A stretch of 64,000 bases of DNA from SXVE01 sp036388895 (GCA_036388895.1 DASVQY010000025.1:134653-198652); one strand, 5' to 3'; positions 50,718 through 60,553 are shown, counted from the first letter of the stretch. The notes: generated by a model not told the origin, from the sequence alone. A program made the numbers and translations.

Positions 50718-52958
50718 ATGAAATTTATTTGCGCGCTGGTGTTTTCTATTTTCGCTGTTTTCACAGTTTTTGCTCAGACTGAAAACAAATCGATTGAATT
50801 TAATTTCGGGTTCGAGAAAGTTTCAGCCAACGAAAAACTGCCCGACACATGGTTCCAATTCGGCAGCGGTTACATTCTGAAAATTGATAATACTGAAAAG
50901 AAAAGCGGAAATAATTCGATTTTGATTGAACCGCCCGCGGAAAAACCGCAAAACTCATTCGGCAGCGTTGCTTTTACGATTCCGGCAAATTATCAAGGCA
51001 AAGAAATCGAATTGCGCGGTTTCTTAAAGCTGAAAAACGTTTCTGACGGATTCGCGGGACTCTGGCTTCGGATTGACGGCGAAAGCGGCGTATTGCAGTT
51101 TGATAATATGCAGTCGCGCCAGATACAGGGCACTTCCGACTGGACTCAATACTCGGTAAAACTTCCTTTGCCGGAAGAAGGCAATAAAATCACCGTCGGC
51201 GCGTTATTGACCGGAAAAGGACAACTGTGGGTTGACGATCTGCAGATTTTAATTGACGGAAAAGACATTACGGAAGCGAAAACGCGTCCTCCGGTAGTGT
51301 ATAAAGCCTCGAAGGATAAAGAATTTGATAACGGATCAAAGACGGAAGTTATAAAACTGACCGGCTCTAAGACCAATGATCTGGCTGTTCTGGGAAAAGT
51401 TTGGGGATTCTTAAAATATTATCATCCGGCAATTGCAACGGGCGATTATAATTGGGATTACGAATTGTTTAGAATTCTTCCGAAAATTCTCGAATCGAAA
51501 AACAAAACGGATAGAAATAACATTTTGTCAGCCTGGGTCGAGAGTTTGGGAACGTTTGAGACGGCTAACGCGGAAACGGCTGCAGCGGAAAAAGTCAAAC
51601 TCAGTCCGGATTTATCCTGGATTAATAATCAAACTCTCGGCGAGAAATTAACCGGGCAACTAAACCGCGTCAAAAATGCCAAAAGACAAAATAAACATTA
51701 TTATATAGGCTTATTTCCCGGCGTAGGCAATCCACAATTTAAGAACGAAGAAGCCTACAAATCAATGAGTTACCCGGACGCCGGATTTAGACTTTTGAGC
51801 CTTTTCCGTTACTGGAACATCATTCAGTATTATTTCCCGAATAAACATTTAATCGAAGAAAATTGGAACGACATTCTGCCTGAATTCATACCTAAATTCG
51901 CCGGTGCGGCGAACGAGCTCGAATACAAAAAAGCGGCTTTAGCCTTGATCGGGAGAATTCACGACACTCACGCCAATATTTGGGGGAAAGATGAAACCTT
52001 AGAAAAATACAGAGGTCTGAACTCACCGGCTGTCGGAATTACGTTCGTCGAAGACAAAGCCGTAGTCACTAAATATTGGGATCAAGCTCTGGCGGAAAAA
52101 TCAGGTTTGAAAATCGGCGACGTTATCGAAAGCATAAATAATCGGAAAGTATCTGACATTGTCAAAGAAAGATTGGAGTTAACACCGGCTTCTAATTACC
52201 CGACAAAACTTCGTGACATTGCACGGTATCTCCTGCAAACGAACGAGAATTTTCTGACTGTTAAATACAAAAGAGGCAATGAGATAAAGGAAACTCAACT
52301 TGAAACTTATTCAAAAGATAAATTAAAAGCTAACTTCAATGAACTGTTCAACAAAACCGTTCCTCCTTTCAAATTAATAACTTCCGACATTGCCTATCTT
52401 TATCCCGGCTCGTTAAAGCGCGGAGAAATCGCCGAAATAATCCCCGAAATTGCCAAAACAAAAGGATTGATTATTGATTTGCGTTCGTATCCGTCAGACT
52501 TCATAGTTTTTAGTCTCGGGGAATATTTAATGCCAAAGCCTGCAAATTTCGTTAAATTTTCGACGGGAAGCGTTACAACTCCCGGACTTTTCACTTTCAG
52601 AGAGGAATTAAAAGTCGGAAAAGAAAACAGCGATTTTTATAAAGGAAAAGTGGTAATTCTGATCAACGAAATAACACAGAGTCAGGCTGAATACACGACA
52701 ATGGCGTTCAGAACCGCTCCGCGCGCGACGGTTATCGGAAGCACGACCGCCGGCGCCGACGGAAACGTATCGCAGTTTTTTCTTCCCGGCGGAATCAGCA
52801 CAATGGTCAGCGGAATAGGAGTTTATTATCCTGACGGCAAAGAAACTCAAAGAATAGGAATTGTTCCCGACGTAATAGTAAAACCGACTATCAAAGGAGT
52901 TACCGAGGGAAGAGATGAATTGCTTGAAAAAGCGATTGAAATAATAAACACGAAATAG
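50718..52958 (+). CDS. S41 C-terminal processing protease with N-terminal beta domain, exported
   Basis: 746 residues starting at the ATG 7 nt after GGAG. An in-frame TTG upstream is not needed. Signal peptide (FICALVFSIFAVFTVFAQ), a beta-sandwich of about 180 residues resembling a carbohydrate-binding fold, then a helical tail-specific-protease part, a PDZ domain (DKAVVTKYWDQALAEKSGLK, then IGDVIESINNRKV) and the S41 core with IIDLRSYPSD, the nucleophile in ITQSQAEY (about 655) and ATVIGSTTAGADGNVS. No lysine dyad could be placed with confidence. Probably degrades or processes exported proteins. Confidence 0.93.
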   Translation: MKFICALVFSIFAVFTVFAQTENKSIEFNFGFEKVSANEKLPDTWFQFGSGYILKIDNTEKKSGNNSILIEPPAEKPQNSFGSVAFTIPANYQGKEIELRGFLKLKNVSDGFAGLWLRIDGESGVLQFDNMQSRQIQGTSDWTQYSVKLPLPEEGNKITVGALLTGKGQLWVDDLQILIDGKDITEAKTRPPVVYKASKDKEFDNGSKTEVIKLTGSKTNDLAVLGKVWGFLKYYHPAIATGDYNWDYELFRILPKILESKNKTDRNNILSAWVESLGTFETANAETAAAEKVKLSPDLSWINNQTLGEKLTGQLNRVKNAKRQNKHYYIGLFPGVGNPQFKNEEAYKSMSYPDAGFRLLSLFRYWNIIQYYFPNKHLIEENWNDILPEFIPKFAGAANELEYKKAALALIGRIHDTHANIWGKDETLEKYRGLNSPAVGITFVEDKAVVTKYWDQALAEKSGLKIGDVIESINNRKVSDIVKERLELTPASNYPTKLRDIARYLLQTNENFLTVKYKRGNEIKETQLETYSKDKLKANFNELFNKTVPPFKLITSDIAYLYPGSLKRGEIAEIIPEIAKTKGLIIDLRSYPSDFIVFSLGEYLMPKPANFVKFSTGSVTTPGLFTFREELKVGKENSDFYKGKVVILINEITQSQAEYTTMAFRTAPRATVIGSTTAGADGNVSQFFLPGGISTMVSGIGVYYPDGKETQRIGIVPDVIVKPTIKGVTEGRDELLEKAIEIINTK

Positions 52959-53142
52959 ATACTGTAGTAATAGGCGTTTCACGGTAAAACTTACAACTTT
53001 CTTTCGCAGTTTTGGGCAAAAAGGCTAAATTTCGCTTTTTGAAGGAAAAACTTTAACGAAAGGATAAAATTTATCTTAACGCCCGACTTAACCGAGGTTT
53101 ATTATTGGCGCAAGTTACATCTTTATAAACAGGAGTTTTTAT

Positions 53143-53664
53143 ATGAAATATCTGCTTTTATTAATCGCATTAATCGCCGCAAGTTCCGCTCTTGTCTTCG
53201 CTCAACCGGCAAAAAACAAGAAAAACAACTTTGCCTCCGCTAAAAACAAAGCCGAATCGGTAAGAATTAAAACCGAAAATGAAATACGGCTAATATTAAA
53301 CGAACGCATAGACGCTCTGCGCGATTCTGCCAATATAATCGAAGGGATTAATGCCTGGAACGATAAATACTTTAACAAGGACGCAATCACCACAACGACG
53401 ACAAACAGAGTTTTAACGGGCGAACAAAAACTGTCTAACGACAAAAAAGAAACCGTTCCCGCGGCATTGAAAATCACGTCGGTCGCTCTCGACCAGGAAA
53501 CGATCAGCATATTCGGCGACACTGTCGTCGCAAATTACCGCTGGACGCTGACTGCGAGCCTGAACAACCGGCGAACGGAAGAAGCTACGCTTTTCACTTC
53601 CGTCTTCGCGCGTCGAAACGGAAAATGGCAAGTCATTGCCGAACACGTCAGCCGTATTCGTTAA
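53143..53664 (+). CDS. Exported NTF2-like (SnoaL-type) protein
   Basis: 173 residues, strong CAGGAG site 8 nt before the ATG, and a signal peptide (LLLLIALIAASSALVFAQ). After a Lys/Asn-rich linker, the mature part has the NTF2 pattern: a helix leading to LDQETISIFGDTVVANYRWT and TLFTSVFARRNGKWQVIAEHVSR. The last strand set is the C-terminal sheet of the SnoaL/DUF4440 group. Such proteins bind small ligands or are catalytic. No role can be named. No partner gene is close. Confidence 0.85.
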   Translation: MKYLLLLIALIAASSALVFAQPAKNKKNNFASAKNKAESVRIKTENEIRLILNERIDALRDSANIIEGINAWNDKYFNKDAITTTTTNRVLTGEQKLSNDKKETVPAALKITSVALDQETISIFGDTVVANYRWTLTASLNNRRTEEATLFTSVFARRNGKWQVIAEHVSRIR

Positions 53665-53952
53665 GCACCGCACCGGAATGCGACAGAAAACCGCCGCGGA
53701 TGAAAAGCGGCGAGACGATAGCATCGCAGCTTTTTCTTGCTGTGCGAATTTAAATCACAACTGCAAAATCGGAAAATTGTTTATATTTTCAAGACGGCAG
53801 GTTGAATTTCGCTGCAGGGACTTTTGCGTTTTATAAATAGGAATTCGCAAAATCCCTTTTTGTTTCTTTTATCTTAATTGTTTTTCTGTTTTAATGAATT
53901 AACGCGAAAAGTGCCGGTGGAACATTTATCTATTAAAGAGGCATAACCTATT
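53665..53952. other. Non-coding gap before the radical SAM gene
   Basis: 288 nt with no credible gene. It contains an imperfect hairpin (CGCAGC paired to GCTGTGCG with a bulge) near 53,725-53,750 and AT-rich sequence toward the start of the next gene. AGAGG lies 11 nt before the TTG that opens the radical SAM frame. Confidence 0.45.
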
Positions 53953-54918
53953 TTGAAAAAATCAGATGTTTTCCGAGCTTGGGGAAAGATACTCATAGGT
54001 CGTTATCCTTCATTATCAATTGAAATTACGCGCGAATGTCCTCTGCGCTGTCCGGGCTGCTACGCTTACGAGCCGGGTCATTTGGGAGAAACCAAATCAC
54101 TGCGCTCTCTGGCTGATTATAAATCGCAGGAATTGATTGACGGCGTGCTCAAACTGGTTGAAGTCCATCAACCGCTGCATCTTTCGATTGTCGGGGGCGA
54201 ACCGCTCGTTCGTTTCCGCGAGTTAAACGTTTTGCTTCCGATTTTAAGCCAAAAAGGAATTACCGTGCAGGTCGTCACGAGCGCGGTTCGCACTATTCCC
54301 GCCGAGTGGAACAAAATAAAAAATCTTTACCTGGCAGTCTCGATAGACGGCTTGGAAGCCGACCACGACGCCCGGCGAAAACCGGCAACCTACAAACGAA
54401 TTTTAGAAAACATCAAAGGTCATTCGATAACCGTTCACTGCACTATCACGCGGCAGATGATCGAACGCGAAAATTGCTTTGAAGAATTTCTCGCTTTCTG
54501 GTCTGCTCGAAGCGAAGTTAAACGAATTTGGTTTAGTCTTTTCACGCCGCAGATCGGCGCTCAGGGAGAAGAAATTCTATCGCCCGGCGAACGTCATCGA
54601 GTGTTGGACGAGCTTTCAGCGATTAGAAAAAAATTCCCGAAATTGAATCTTCCCGATGCCGTTATTGAAGCCTATCGTCAGCCGCCGCAATCGCCGAATG
54701 AGTGCACCTTCGCTAAAACAACATTAAATTACACGGCGGATTTAAAGAGTAAAATTTCTCCGTGTCAATTCGGCGGCAATCCTGATTGTTCGCAATGCGG
54801 CTGTTTTGCCTCGGCGGGATTAAAGGCGGTCGGAGATTATAAAATAGGCGGCGTTTTAAGTCTCGATACAATCCTAAACACATCGTCTAAAATCGGAGAC
54901 GTTATTGCGCGGCGGTAA
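53953..54918 (+). CDS. Radical SAM enzyme with C-terminal cysteine cluster
   Basis: 321 residues, TTG start with AGAGG upstream. The 4Fe-4S motif is TRECPLRCPGC (Cys29, 33, 36). SAM-binding GGEPLVR (GGE motif) follows near residue 77. The C-terminal ~60 residues hold several more Cys in CQFGGNPDCSQCGCFASAG and an upstream NECTFAK, which could bind a second cluster as in SPASM-type enzymes, although the spacing differs. No obvious precursor peptide or partner lies nearby, so the substrate is unknown. Convergent with the epimerase gene. Confidence 0.9.
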   Translation: MKKSDVFRAWGKILIGRYPSLSIEITRECPLRCPGCYAYEPGHLGETKSLRSLADYKSQELIDGVLKLVEVHQPLHLSIVGGEPLVRFRELNVLLPILSQKGITVQVVTSAVRTIPAEWNKIKNLYLAVSIDGLEADHDARRKPATYKRILENIKGHSITVHCTITRQMIERENCFEEFLAFWSARSEVKRIWFSLFTPQIGAQGEEILSPGERHRVLDELSAIRKKFPKLNLPDAVIEAYRQPPQSPNECTFAKTTLNYTADLKSKISPCQFGGNPDCSQCGCFASAGLKAVGDYKIGGVLSLDTILNTSSKIGDVIARR

Positions 54919-54978
54919 CCTTCAACCGCCGCGCAGCGCGTTTTTCTACAACCGGATTAAGCGGCAGACGACGTTTCG

Positions 54979-56025
54979 CTATTTAAAGACGCCCTCGCCT
55001 AAAAAATTTTCGCGCAAATATTTAATAGTATCCTGCAAGGTTTCCTGCGGGTCGCGCGCTTTGAAATTTAATTCTTCTTTGGCTTTCGACGAATCGAAAT
55101 ACCAAAAATACTCGCCCATTTCGACTTCCGACGCTTCAAACGGCATCGTTTTATTAAAATTTTTGTAAATCGAATCAATAAAATTCGCGCCGAAAACGGC
55201 AACTTTCTTCGGCACGCGAAGCATCGGTGCGGAAACGCCGGAAAGCCTTTCGAGCCGTCCGAAAAAATCCGCGAAACTCATATTAACGGCGCCGAGCAGA
55301 TATCTTTCGCCGTGTCTGCCTTTGTCCAAAGCGTTCAAAAACACGTTCGCCGCGTCGCGCGCGTCAACGAAATTCAAGCCGCCCGAAGGCGTCGTCGGCA
55401 GCTTTTTTGCCATAAAATCCAATATTACTTTCGTTGAACTCAAACGCTCGTCGCCCGCGCCCAAAAGCAGCGACGGATTGAGGATTACAAGCCGGTCGCC
55501 TTTTTCCGTAAAAACTCTTAAAGCCGTTTTTTCCTGGTAATATTTAGACGCATAGTAAGCCCATTTCGTTAAAATCTCAACCGGCTGCGGGTAAGTTTCG
55601 TCAACTATTTCCGGTGTTTCGCTAATGGCGCTCGTTCCGCTCGAAGAAGCGAGAATAAAGTTTTTCACGCCGTTTTCCTTTGCCGCTTCGCACAAAAGAC
55701 GCGTTCCTTCGACGTGAATTTTGTTCATCTGCGCTGCGCCGTCGTAAGCAAACGAAACTTTCCCGGCGAGGTGATAAATCGCTTCGACGTTTTTCGTCGC
55801 TGCGGCAACGTCTTCTCTTCTCGTCACCGAACCGGCTAACGGATCAACACCGGCGTCCATCATCCATTCGGGAACAGAGGAAGCCATCACGCGAAGATTC
55901 TTTGCGCCGGCATCTAAGAATTGTCGGACGAGATGCGCGCCCAGAAATCCCGTTCCGCCGGTAATCAGAATTTTTTTTTGAATTTTTTCTAAAGCCTTTG
56001 TTTTTGTTGTTTTTCTCACTGCCAT
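54979..56025 (-). CDS. NAD-dependent epimerase/dehydratase (extended SDR)
   Basis: 348 residues. An N-terminal basic tail precedes KILITGGTGFLGAHLVR (GxxGxxG), DVAAATKNVEAIYHLAGK, ILASSSGTSAI (Ser), YYASKYYQEKTAL (Tyr-xxx-Lys), VILNPSLLLGAGD and NFVDARDAANVFLNAL. This is the extended SDR pattern of sugar or sterol/hopanoid-type dehydratases. The substrate is not shown. It follows the M20 amidohydrolase by 24 nt and is probably in the same transcript. Whether it belongs to hopanoid synthesis (HpnA) cannot be said. Confidence 0.9.
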   Translation of the reverse strand: MAVRKTTKTKALEKIQKKILITGGTGFLGAHLVRQFLDAGAKNLRVMASSVPEWMMDAGVDPLAGSVTRREDVAAATKNVEAIYHLAGKVSFAYDGAAQMNKIHVEGTRLLCEAAKENGVKNFILASSSGTSAISETPEIVDETYPQPVEILTKWAYYASKYYQEKTALRVFTEKGDRLVILNPSLLLGAGDERLSSTKVILDFMAKKLPTTPSGGLNFVDARDAANVFLNALDKGRHGERYLLGAVNMSFADFFGRLERLSGVSAPMLRVPKKVAVFGANFIDSIYKNFNKTMPFEASEVEMGEYFWYFDSSKAKEELNFKARDPQETLQDTIKYLRENFLGEGVFK

Positions 56026-56049
56026 AAACTGTTTTTTGATTCGTTGCTT

Positions 56050-57510
56050 TTACGACTGTCGGCACAATTTAGACATTAAATTATTTTCGAGCAAACCGCC
56101 GAATACGAAAGGCTGAAACGGAGATTCGTAAATCTTTGCCGTTTGACAGTTTTGAACCGAAATTTGTTCGTTTGTAAAATCGGCGTAATTGTTCGAGTGC
56201 GGCATTTTCGCCATTTTAACGCCACCTTTGTAATCCATAACGATGTTGGCGAAAGCCTTCACGCCGACATCTAAACGGCTGTCGTCAATAATGAAATCCG
56301 GCGTGTGATGCGGCGCGGCGTCTTTGACGCTTTTGCCTTGCGGCATTCCGCCGACCCAGAAGAAAAACGCGGGAGCTTTCGAGCCGTAAAACGCGAAATC
56401 TTCAGCGCCCATTACCCATTCGGCTTCGTTCACGTTTTCTTTTCCAATCGCCTTTTCGAGCGACGGCAGCATTGCTTTCACTAACTCCGGCGTGTTGTAG
56501 GTGACCGGCGTTTTTCTTTCAATCGAGACCGTCGCGGTCGCGCCCATACTTTCGGCGATTTTTTCGGCGGTTAATTTGATTTTTTCATGAACGTCCGATT
56601 GAATCTGGCTGTCGAGCGTTCTGATTGTTCCAGCCATTGTTAATTCTTCGGGAATGATATTTTCGCGCACTCCGCCGTTAATTTTTCCGACCGTAATGAC
56701 GACCGGCGATTTCGTCAGTTCCGATTGACGCGAAACGATCATCTGCAAACCGTTGATGATTTGCGACGCGGCGGCAATCGGGTCGGTGCCGAGCCACGGG
56801 TAAGCTCCGTGCGTTTGTCTTCCTTTTACTTTGATTGAAAACCAATCGGACGCCGCCATCATCGAGCCGGATTTATATTTGATTTTGCCGACTTCGGTTT
56901 GCGAGTTGATGTGAATGCCGAAAATGGCGTCAATTTTCGGATTGTCCATCACGCCTTCTTTGACCATCAAATCCGCTCCGCCTTCTTCTCCGGCGGGCGC
57001 GCCTTCTTCCGCGGGCTGGAAAATAAAAACGACCGTTCCTTTTATTTTATTTTTCATTCCCGCGAGAACTTCCGCCGCGCCGAGCAGCATCGCAACGTGC
57101 GTGTCGTGACCGCAGGCGTGCATTACGCCGACTTTTTGCCCGTTGTATTCCGCGGTTTCTTTTGAAGCATAAGGTAAATTGTTTCTTTCAGTCACCGGAA
57201 GCGCGTCCATATCGGCGCGAAGCCCGATTGTCGGTCCAGTGGATGCGCCTTTCAAAATCCCGACGACGCCCGTTTTCGCGATTCCCGTCCGCACCTCCAA
57301 ACCGAGACGGCGCAAATGATCTTCGACGTATTTCGCGGTTTTGAATTCGCGGTTCGACAATTCGGGATATTGGTGCAGATGCCTGCGCCATTCGATGACT
57401 TTCGGCAAAACCCGGTCGGCGGCGGCATTTACTTCCGTATCGGCGGCTTTTGCAAAAGTAACGGTCGTCAAAAATGACGCGCAAAGAAAAACAGTCAGCA
57501 GTTTTTTCAT
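56050..57510 (-). CDS. M20 amidohydrolase (N-acyl-amino-acid type), exported
   Basis: 486 residues with a signal peptide (LLTVFLCASFLTTVTFAKA). Motifs: EWRRHLHQYPELSN, GLRADMDALPV (Asp), GVMHACGHDTHVAML, FIFQPAEEGAPAGEE (Glu), FGIHIN and AEDFAFYGSKAPAFFF. This is the amidohydrolase/AmhX branch that cleaves N-acyl amino acids. The family core ends near residue 432 (FANIVMDYKG). A further ~50 residues with little similarity to M20 enzymes (ending KLCRQS) follow. A frame change or fusion of the stop region is possible. AAGGAG stands about 12 nt before the ATG. Confidence 0.92.
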   Translation of the reverse strand: MKKLLTVFLCASFLTTVTFAKAADTEVNAAADRVLPKVIEWRRHLHQYPELSNREFKTAKYVEDHLRRLGLEVRTGIAKTGVVGILKGASTGPTIGLRADMDALPVTERNNLPYASKETAEYNGQKVGVMHACGHDTHVAMLLGAAEVLAGMKNKIKGTVVFIFQPAEEGAPAGEEGGADLMVKEGVMDNPKIDAIFGIHINSQTEVGKIKYKSGSMMAASDWFSIKVKGRQTHGAYPWLGTDPIAAASQIINGLQMIVSRQSELTKSPVVITVGKINGGVRENIIPEELTMAGTIRTLDSQIQSDVHEKIKLTAEKIAESMGATATVSIERKTPVTYNTPELVKAMLPSLEKAIGKENVNEAEWVMGAEDFAFYGSKAPAFFFWVGGMPQGKSVKDAAPHHTPDFIIDDSRLDVGVKAFANIVMDYKGGVKMAKMPHSNNYADFTNEQISVQNCQTAKIYESPFQPFVFGGLLENNLMSKLCRQS

Positions 57511-57620
57511 CTCGACGGATGCTCCTTCAAAATAAATGAAACGTTTTTTATTATAGAAATTTTGATTTTACTGCATTCTGATAAATTTCTCATTAATCAT
57601 TTGACAATTGAAACAACAAA

Positions 57621-57678
57621 GGCAAATTGATTGCTGACGCCGATTATCACTTCAAACGGCGTCAGCAATCAATTTGCC
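57621..57678 (-). terminator. Long perfect hairpin downstream of the M16 protease, probable terminator
   Basis: Perfect 22-bp arms (starting GGCAAATTGATTGCTGACG on one side, CGGCGTCAGCAATCAATTTG on the other) flank a 14-nt loop. The structure lies 35 nt after the M16 stop. On the minus strand it is followed by TTTGTTGTTT. An unusually long stem for an intrinsic terminator. Confidence 0.7.
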
Positions 57679-57712
57679 TCGAATTATTTCGATTCGATTT
57701 CAGCCGAAAACT

Positions 57713-60553
57713 TTATTTTTCGACCATTTGCTTATTTATCAAAACCGGTTCGCCGAATCCAAGCTCTTTCAAACGCGGCAACTGAGTTTTCGCGTCGCCG
57801 ACGACGAGCCAGATCATTTTATCGGTATCGAGATATTTTCCCGAAAGAGCTTTTATCTGCTCGACGGTCATACCTTTGACGATTTGTTCGCGGTCTTTCA
57901 CGTAATCGTATTTCCAGCCGTATTTGCTGATGTTTTCCAGCATATTCAGTTTCGCTCCGGCTGTTTCAAAAGCTCTCGCGTTGCTTTTGATGAGAAAACC
58001 TTTAGTTGTTTCCAAATCTTGTTCCGAATAATTTTTCGGGTAATTTTCTAAGATTTCTTTGATTAACTGCGCGGATTCCAAAGTTACGTTGGTTCTGATG
58101 CCGCTCGAAATCGTAAACGGTCCCGGGCTTTTTGTTCCCGAAAAACCCGAGCCGATGCCATATGTGTAGCCTTTGCCTTCGCGCAGTTGCTGCGTTAATT
58201 GCGAAGCGAAACCGCCGCCGCCGAGTATATAGTTCATCACGGTCGCCGGGTAATAATCTTTGTCGGTCGCGGCTAATGCCGGATAACCGAAACGTATGAC
58301 CGATTGTTTAGCGTCGGGAACGTCGTAGAAATAAATCTGCGATCTCGCCGGCGCCGACGGCGTTTTATATTCGGGAATATCAACTTTTTTAGCTTTCCAT
58401 TTTTTATTAAGATCGCTTAAAGGCTTTGTAATTTCTCGTTTATCGAGAGCTCCGACGACGTGCATTCGGGCGACCGACGGCGAGATGCTTTTAGCGTAAA
58501 AAGCCTTCAAATCGTCGAGCGTGATCGCGTTGACCGATTCGATTGTTCCCAAAACATTTCGCGAACGGATATTGTCCTTTCCGTAAATCAAAAGATTGTA
58601 GTTATTTTGCGCGACGGCGTTCGGGTTTGCTTCCTGCTGGCGAATTTGGCTGATCGTCCTGCTTTTTACGAGATCGAATTCTTTCGCGTCCCAGCGCGGT
58701 TCGAGTAAAATTTCTTTGACCAAAGCGAGCGTCGGCTGGTAATTTCTCGCCAGCGTATTGACGACGATTCGAACGTCTTCCGTGCCGGGAATGACGTTGA
58801 TCGTCGCGCCGAGTTGCTGAATCGCTTCTTCTAATTCCTGCGGAGTTTTCTGCGCCGTGCCTTGCGTCATCATCCGCGCCATCATATTTGCAACGCCGAC
58901 CTTATTAATATCTTCGAGAAGCAGTCCGCCGTCAATGACGATTTCAAACTGCACGAGCGGAACTTCCCTGTTTTCAATGCCGTAAACGCGCATTCCGTTG
59001 GAAAGCGTCTGTTCCCAAATCGCGGGAATTTTTACTTCCGGCGCTTCGCCGTAAGGCGGCTCTTTGCTGCGGTCAAAGCTCGAAGGCGTTTTTTCATAAG
59101 TCGCGTTGACGTTCGGATCAACTTCCTGTTCCGCGCCCTGAACTATTTTTTCTTCGACGACTTCCGCTTTTTTCGAGTTTTCTAAAGCCATGTTCAATTT
59201 GCCTTTCGGCACAAAACTCGTCGCCACATAATTCTTGCCTTTGATGTATTTTTCATAAACGCGCATCACGTCCGCAGGCGTTACGGCGAGAATATTTTTA
59301 ATATCCTTTTCGACATAACCCGGATCACCCGTCAAATAATTGTACTGCGCTAGCTGCACGCCTTTGCCCAAAACGCTCGAAAGTGAATTATAAAATTGCG
59401 TTTCCTGACCAGCTTTGATGCGGTTTAAATCTTTTTCCGAAATGCCTTCTTTTTCAAATTTGGCAAAGGCTTCGGTAACCGCCTGCGCAACTTCGTCCAA
59501 ATCTTTATCGGCAAAAGCGCTCACCGACAATTCAAACTGCCCGGCGAGTTCGGAAGTATCGTTGGAAATTCTCACATTCGGAGCGAGTTTTTTATTTTCC
59601 ACTAAAACTTGATAAAAAGGGGCTTTTTTGCCCTGTGAAAGATATTGTGCTAAAACATCGAGCGCGTAAGAATCCGGGTGCAGATTCTCGACTGCCGCCC
59701 AAGCCATCGTCAGTTCGGGAAGGCGCGCAAAGTTGTCTTCGTGATAAAGTTTAACGGTTTCTTTTACAACGCCCGGACGTTTCGGCAATGGATTAACTTC
59801 TTCGCCGCGCTTTATTTCGCTGAAATATTTTTCCACCCACTTTCGCGCCTGCGCCGTATCGAAATCGCCCGTTACAGTGAGCGTTACATTATTCGGAACA
59901 TACCAGCGACGAAAAAACTCCTTCACGTCGGCGAGCGTCGCGTTATCCAAATCTTCGAGCGAGCCGATGACCTGCCAATTGTAAGGATGATCCGCCGGAT
60001 AAAGATTTTTATCAATCACATATCCCGTGTGACCGTACGGATTATTGTCCACGCTCTGCCGCTTCTCGTTTTTGACGACCTGTTTTTCTTTCGCCAGAAC
60101 AGGCTCTGTGACGGTATTGATAAACCATCCGAGCTTGTCGGCTTCCGCCCAGAGCATTTTTTCCAGCGCGTCTTTCGGCACCGTTTGCAGATAATTCGTC
60201 CGGTCGCGCGAAGTCGAACCGTTCGCGCCCGAACCGCCGATTCGCGCGGTCAATTTATCGAGCCCGCCTTTTCCTAAATTTTCTGATTCTAGAAACAAAA
60301 GATGCTCAAAAAGATGTGCAAACCCCGTGCGTCCAGCCTTTTCGCGCGCGGAACCGACGTGCGCCGTCAGATTAACGGCGACAACCGGATCGGAACGATC
60401 AACGTGAAAAATGACATCCATTCCGTTCGGCAAAGTAAATTTTTCGTAATCTACTTTAAACGAAGGAGCCTGCGCCTTTTTTTGCGCCGAAACCGAGACT
60501 AAAGGAAAAAAAAGACACGTCAAAACAAGAAGATAAGATGCTACGATTTTCAT
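57713..60553 (-). CDS. M16 (insulinase-type) protease with two M16 units, exported
   Basis: 946 residues from the ATG of MKIVASYLLVL. The longer start adds 14 residues before the signal peptide. The N-terminal catalytic unit has the inverted zinc motif HLFEHLLF (HxxEH, His80 to His84) and NEKRQSVDNNPYG, holding the third ligand Glu. The second M16 unit starts near residue 520 and has RMMTQGTAQKTPQELEEAI without HxxEH, so it is the inactive partner, as expected in one-chain pitrilysin-like enzymes. It forms a clam-shell that degrades peptides in the periplasm. Confidence 0.95.
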   Translation of the reverse strand: MKIVASYLLVLTCLFFPLVSVSAQKKAQAPSFKVDYEKFTLPNGMDVIFHVDRSDPVVAVNLTAHVGSAREKAGRTGFAHLFEHLLFLESENLGKGGLDKLTARIGGSGANGSTSRDRTNYLQTVPKDALEKMLWAEADKLGWFINTVTEPVLAKEKQVVKNEKRQSVDNNPYGHTGYVIDKNLYPADHPYNWQVIGSLEDLDNATLADVKEFFRRWYVPNNVTLTVTGDFDTAQARKWVEKYFSEIKRGEEVNPLPKRPGVVKETVKLYHEDNFARLPELTMAWAAVENLHPDSYALDVLAQYLSQGKKAPFYQVLVENKKLAPNVRISNDTSELAGQFELSVSAFADKDLDEVAQAVTEAFAKFEKEGISEKDLNRIKAGQETQFYNSLSSVLGKGVQLAQYNYLTGDPGYVEKDIKNILAVTPADVMRVYEKYIKGKNYVATSFVPKGKLNMALENSKKAEVVEEKIVQGAEQEVDPNVNATYEKTPSSFDRSKEPPYGEAPEVKIPAIWEQTLSNGMRVYGIENREVPLVQFEIVIDGGLLLEDINKVGVANMMARMMTQGTAQKTPQELEEAIQQLGATINVIPGTEDVRIVVNTLARNYQPTLALVKEILLEPRWDAKEFDLVKSRTISQIRQQEANPNAVAQNNYNLLIYGKDNIRSRNVLGTIESVNAITLDDLKAFYAKSISPSVARMHVVGALDKREITKPLSDLNKKWKAKKVDIPEYKTPSAPARSQIYFYDVPDAKQSVIRFGYPALAATDKDYYPATVMNYILGGGGFASQLTQQLREGKGYTYGIGSGFSGTKSPGPFTISSGIRTNVTLESAQLIKEILENYPKNYSEQDLETTKGFLIKSNARAFETAGAKLNMLENISKYGWKYDYVKDREQIVKGMTVEQIKALSGKYLDTDKMIWLVVGDAKTQLPRLKELGFGEPVLINKQMVEK

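Noticed and set aside
54979..56025. Hopanoid gene hpnA
   Set aside because: The extended SDR motifs do not separate it from other epimerases and no hopanoid genes lie nearby.
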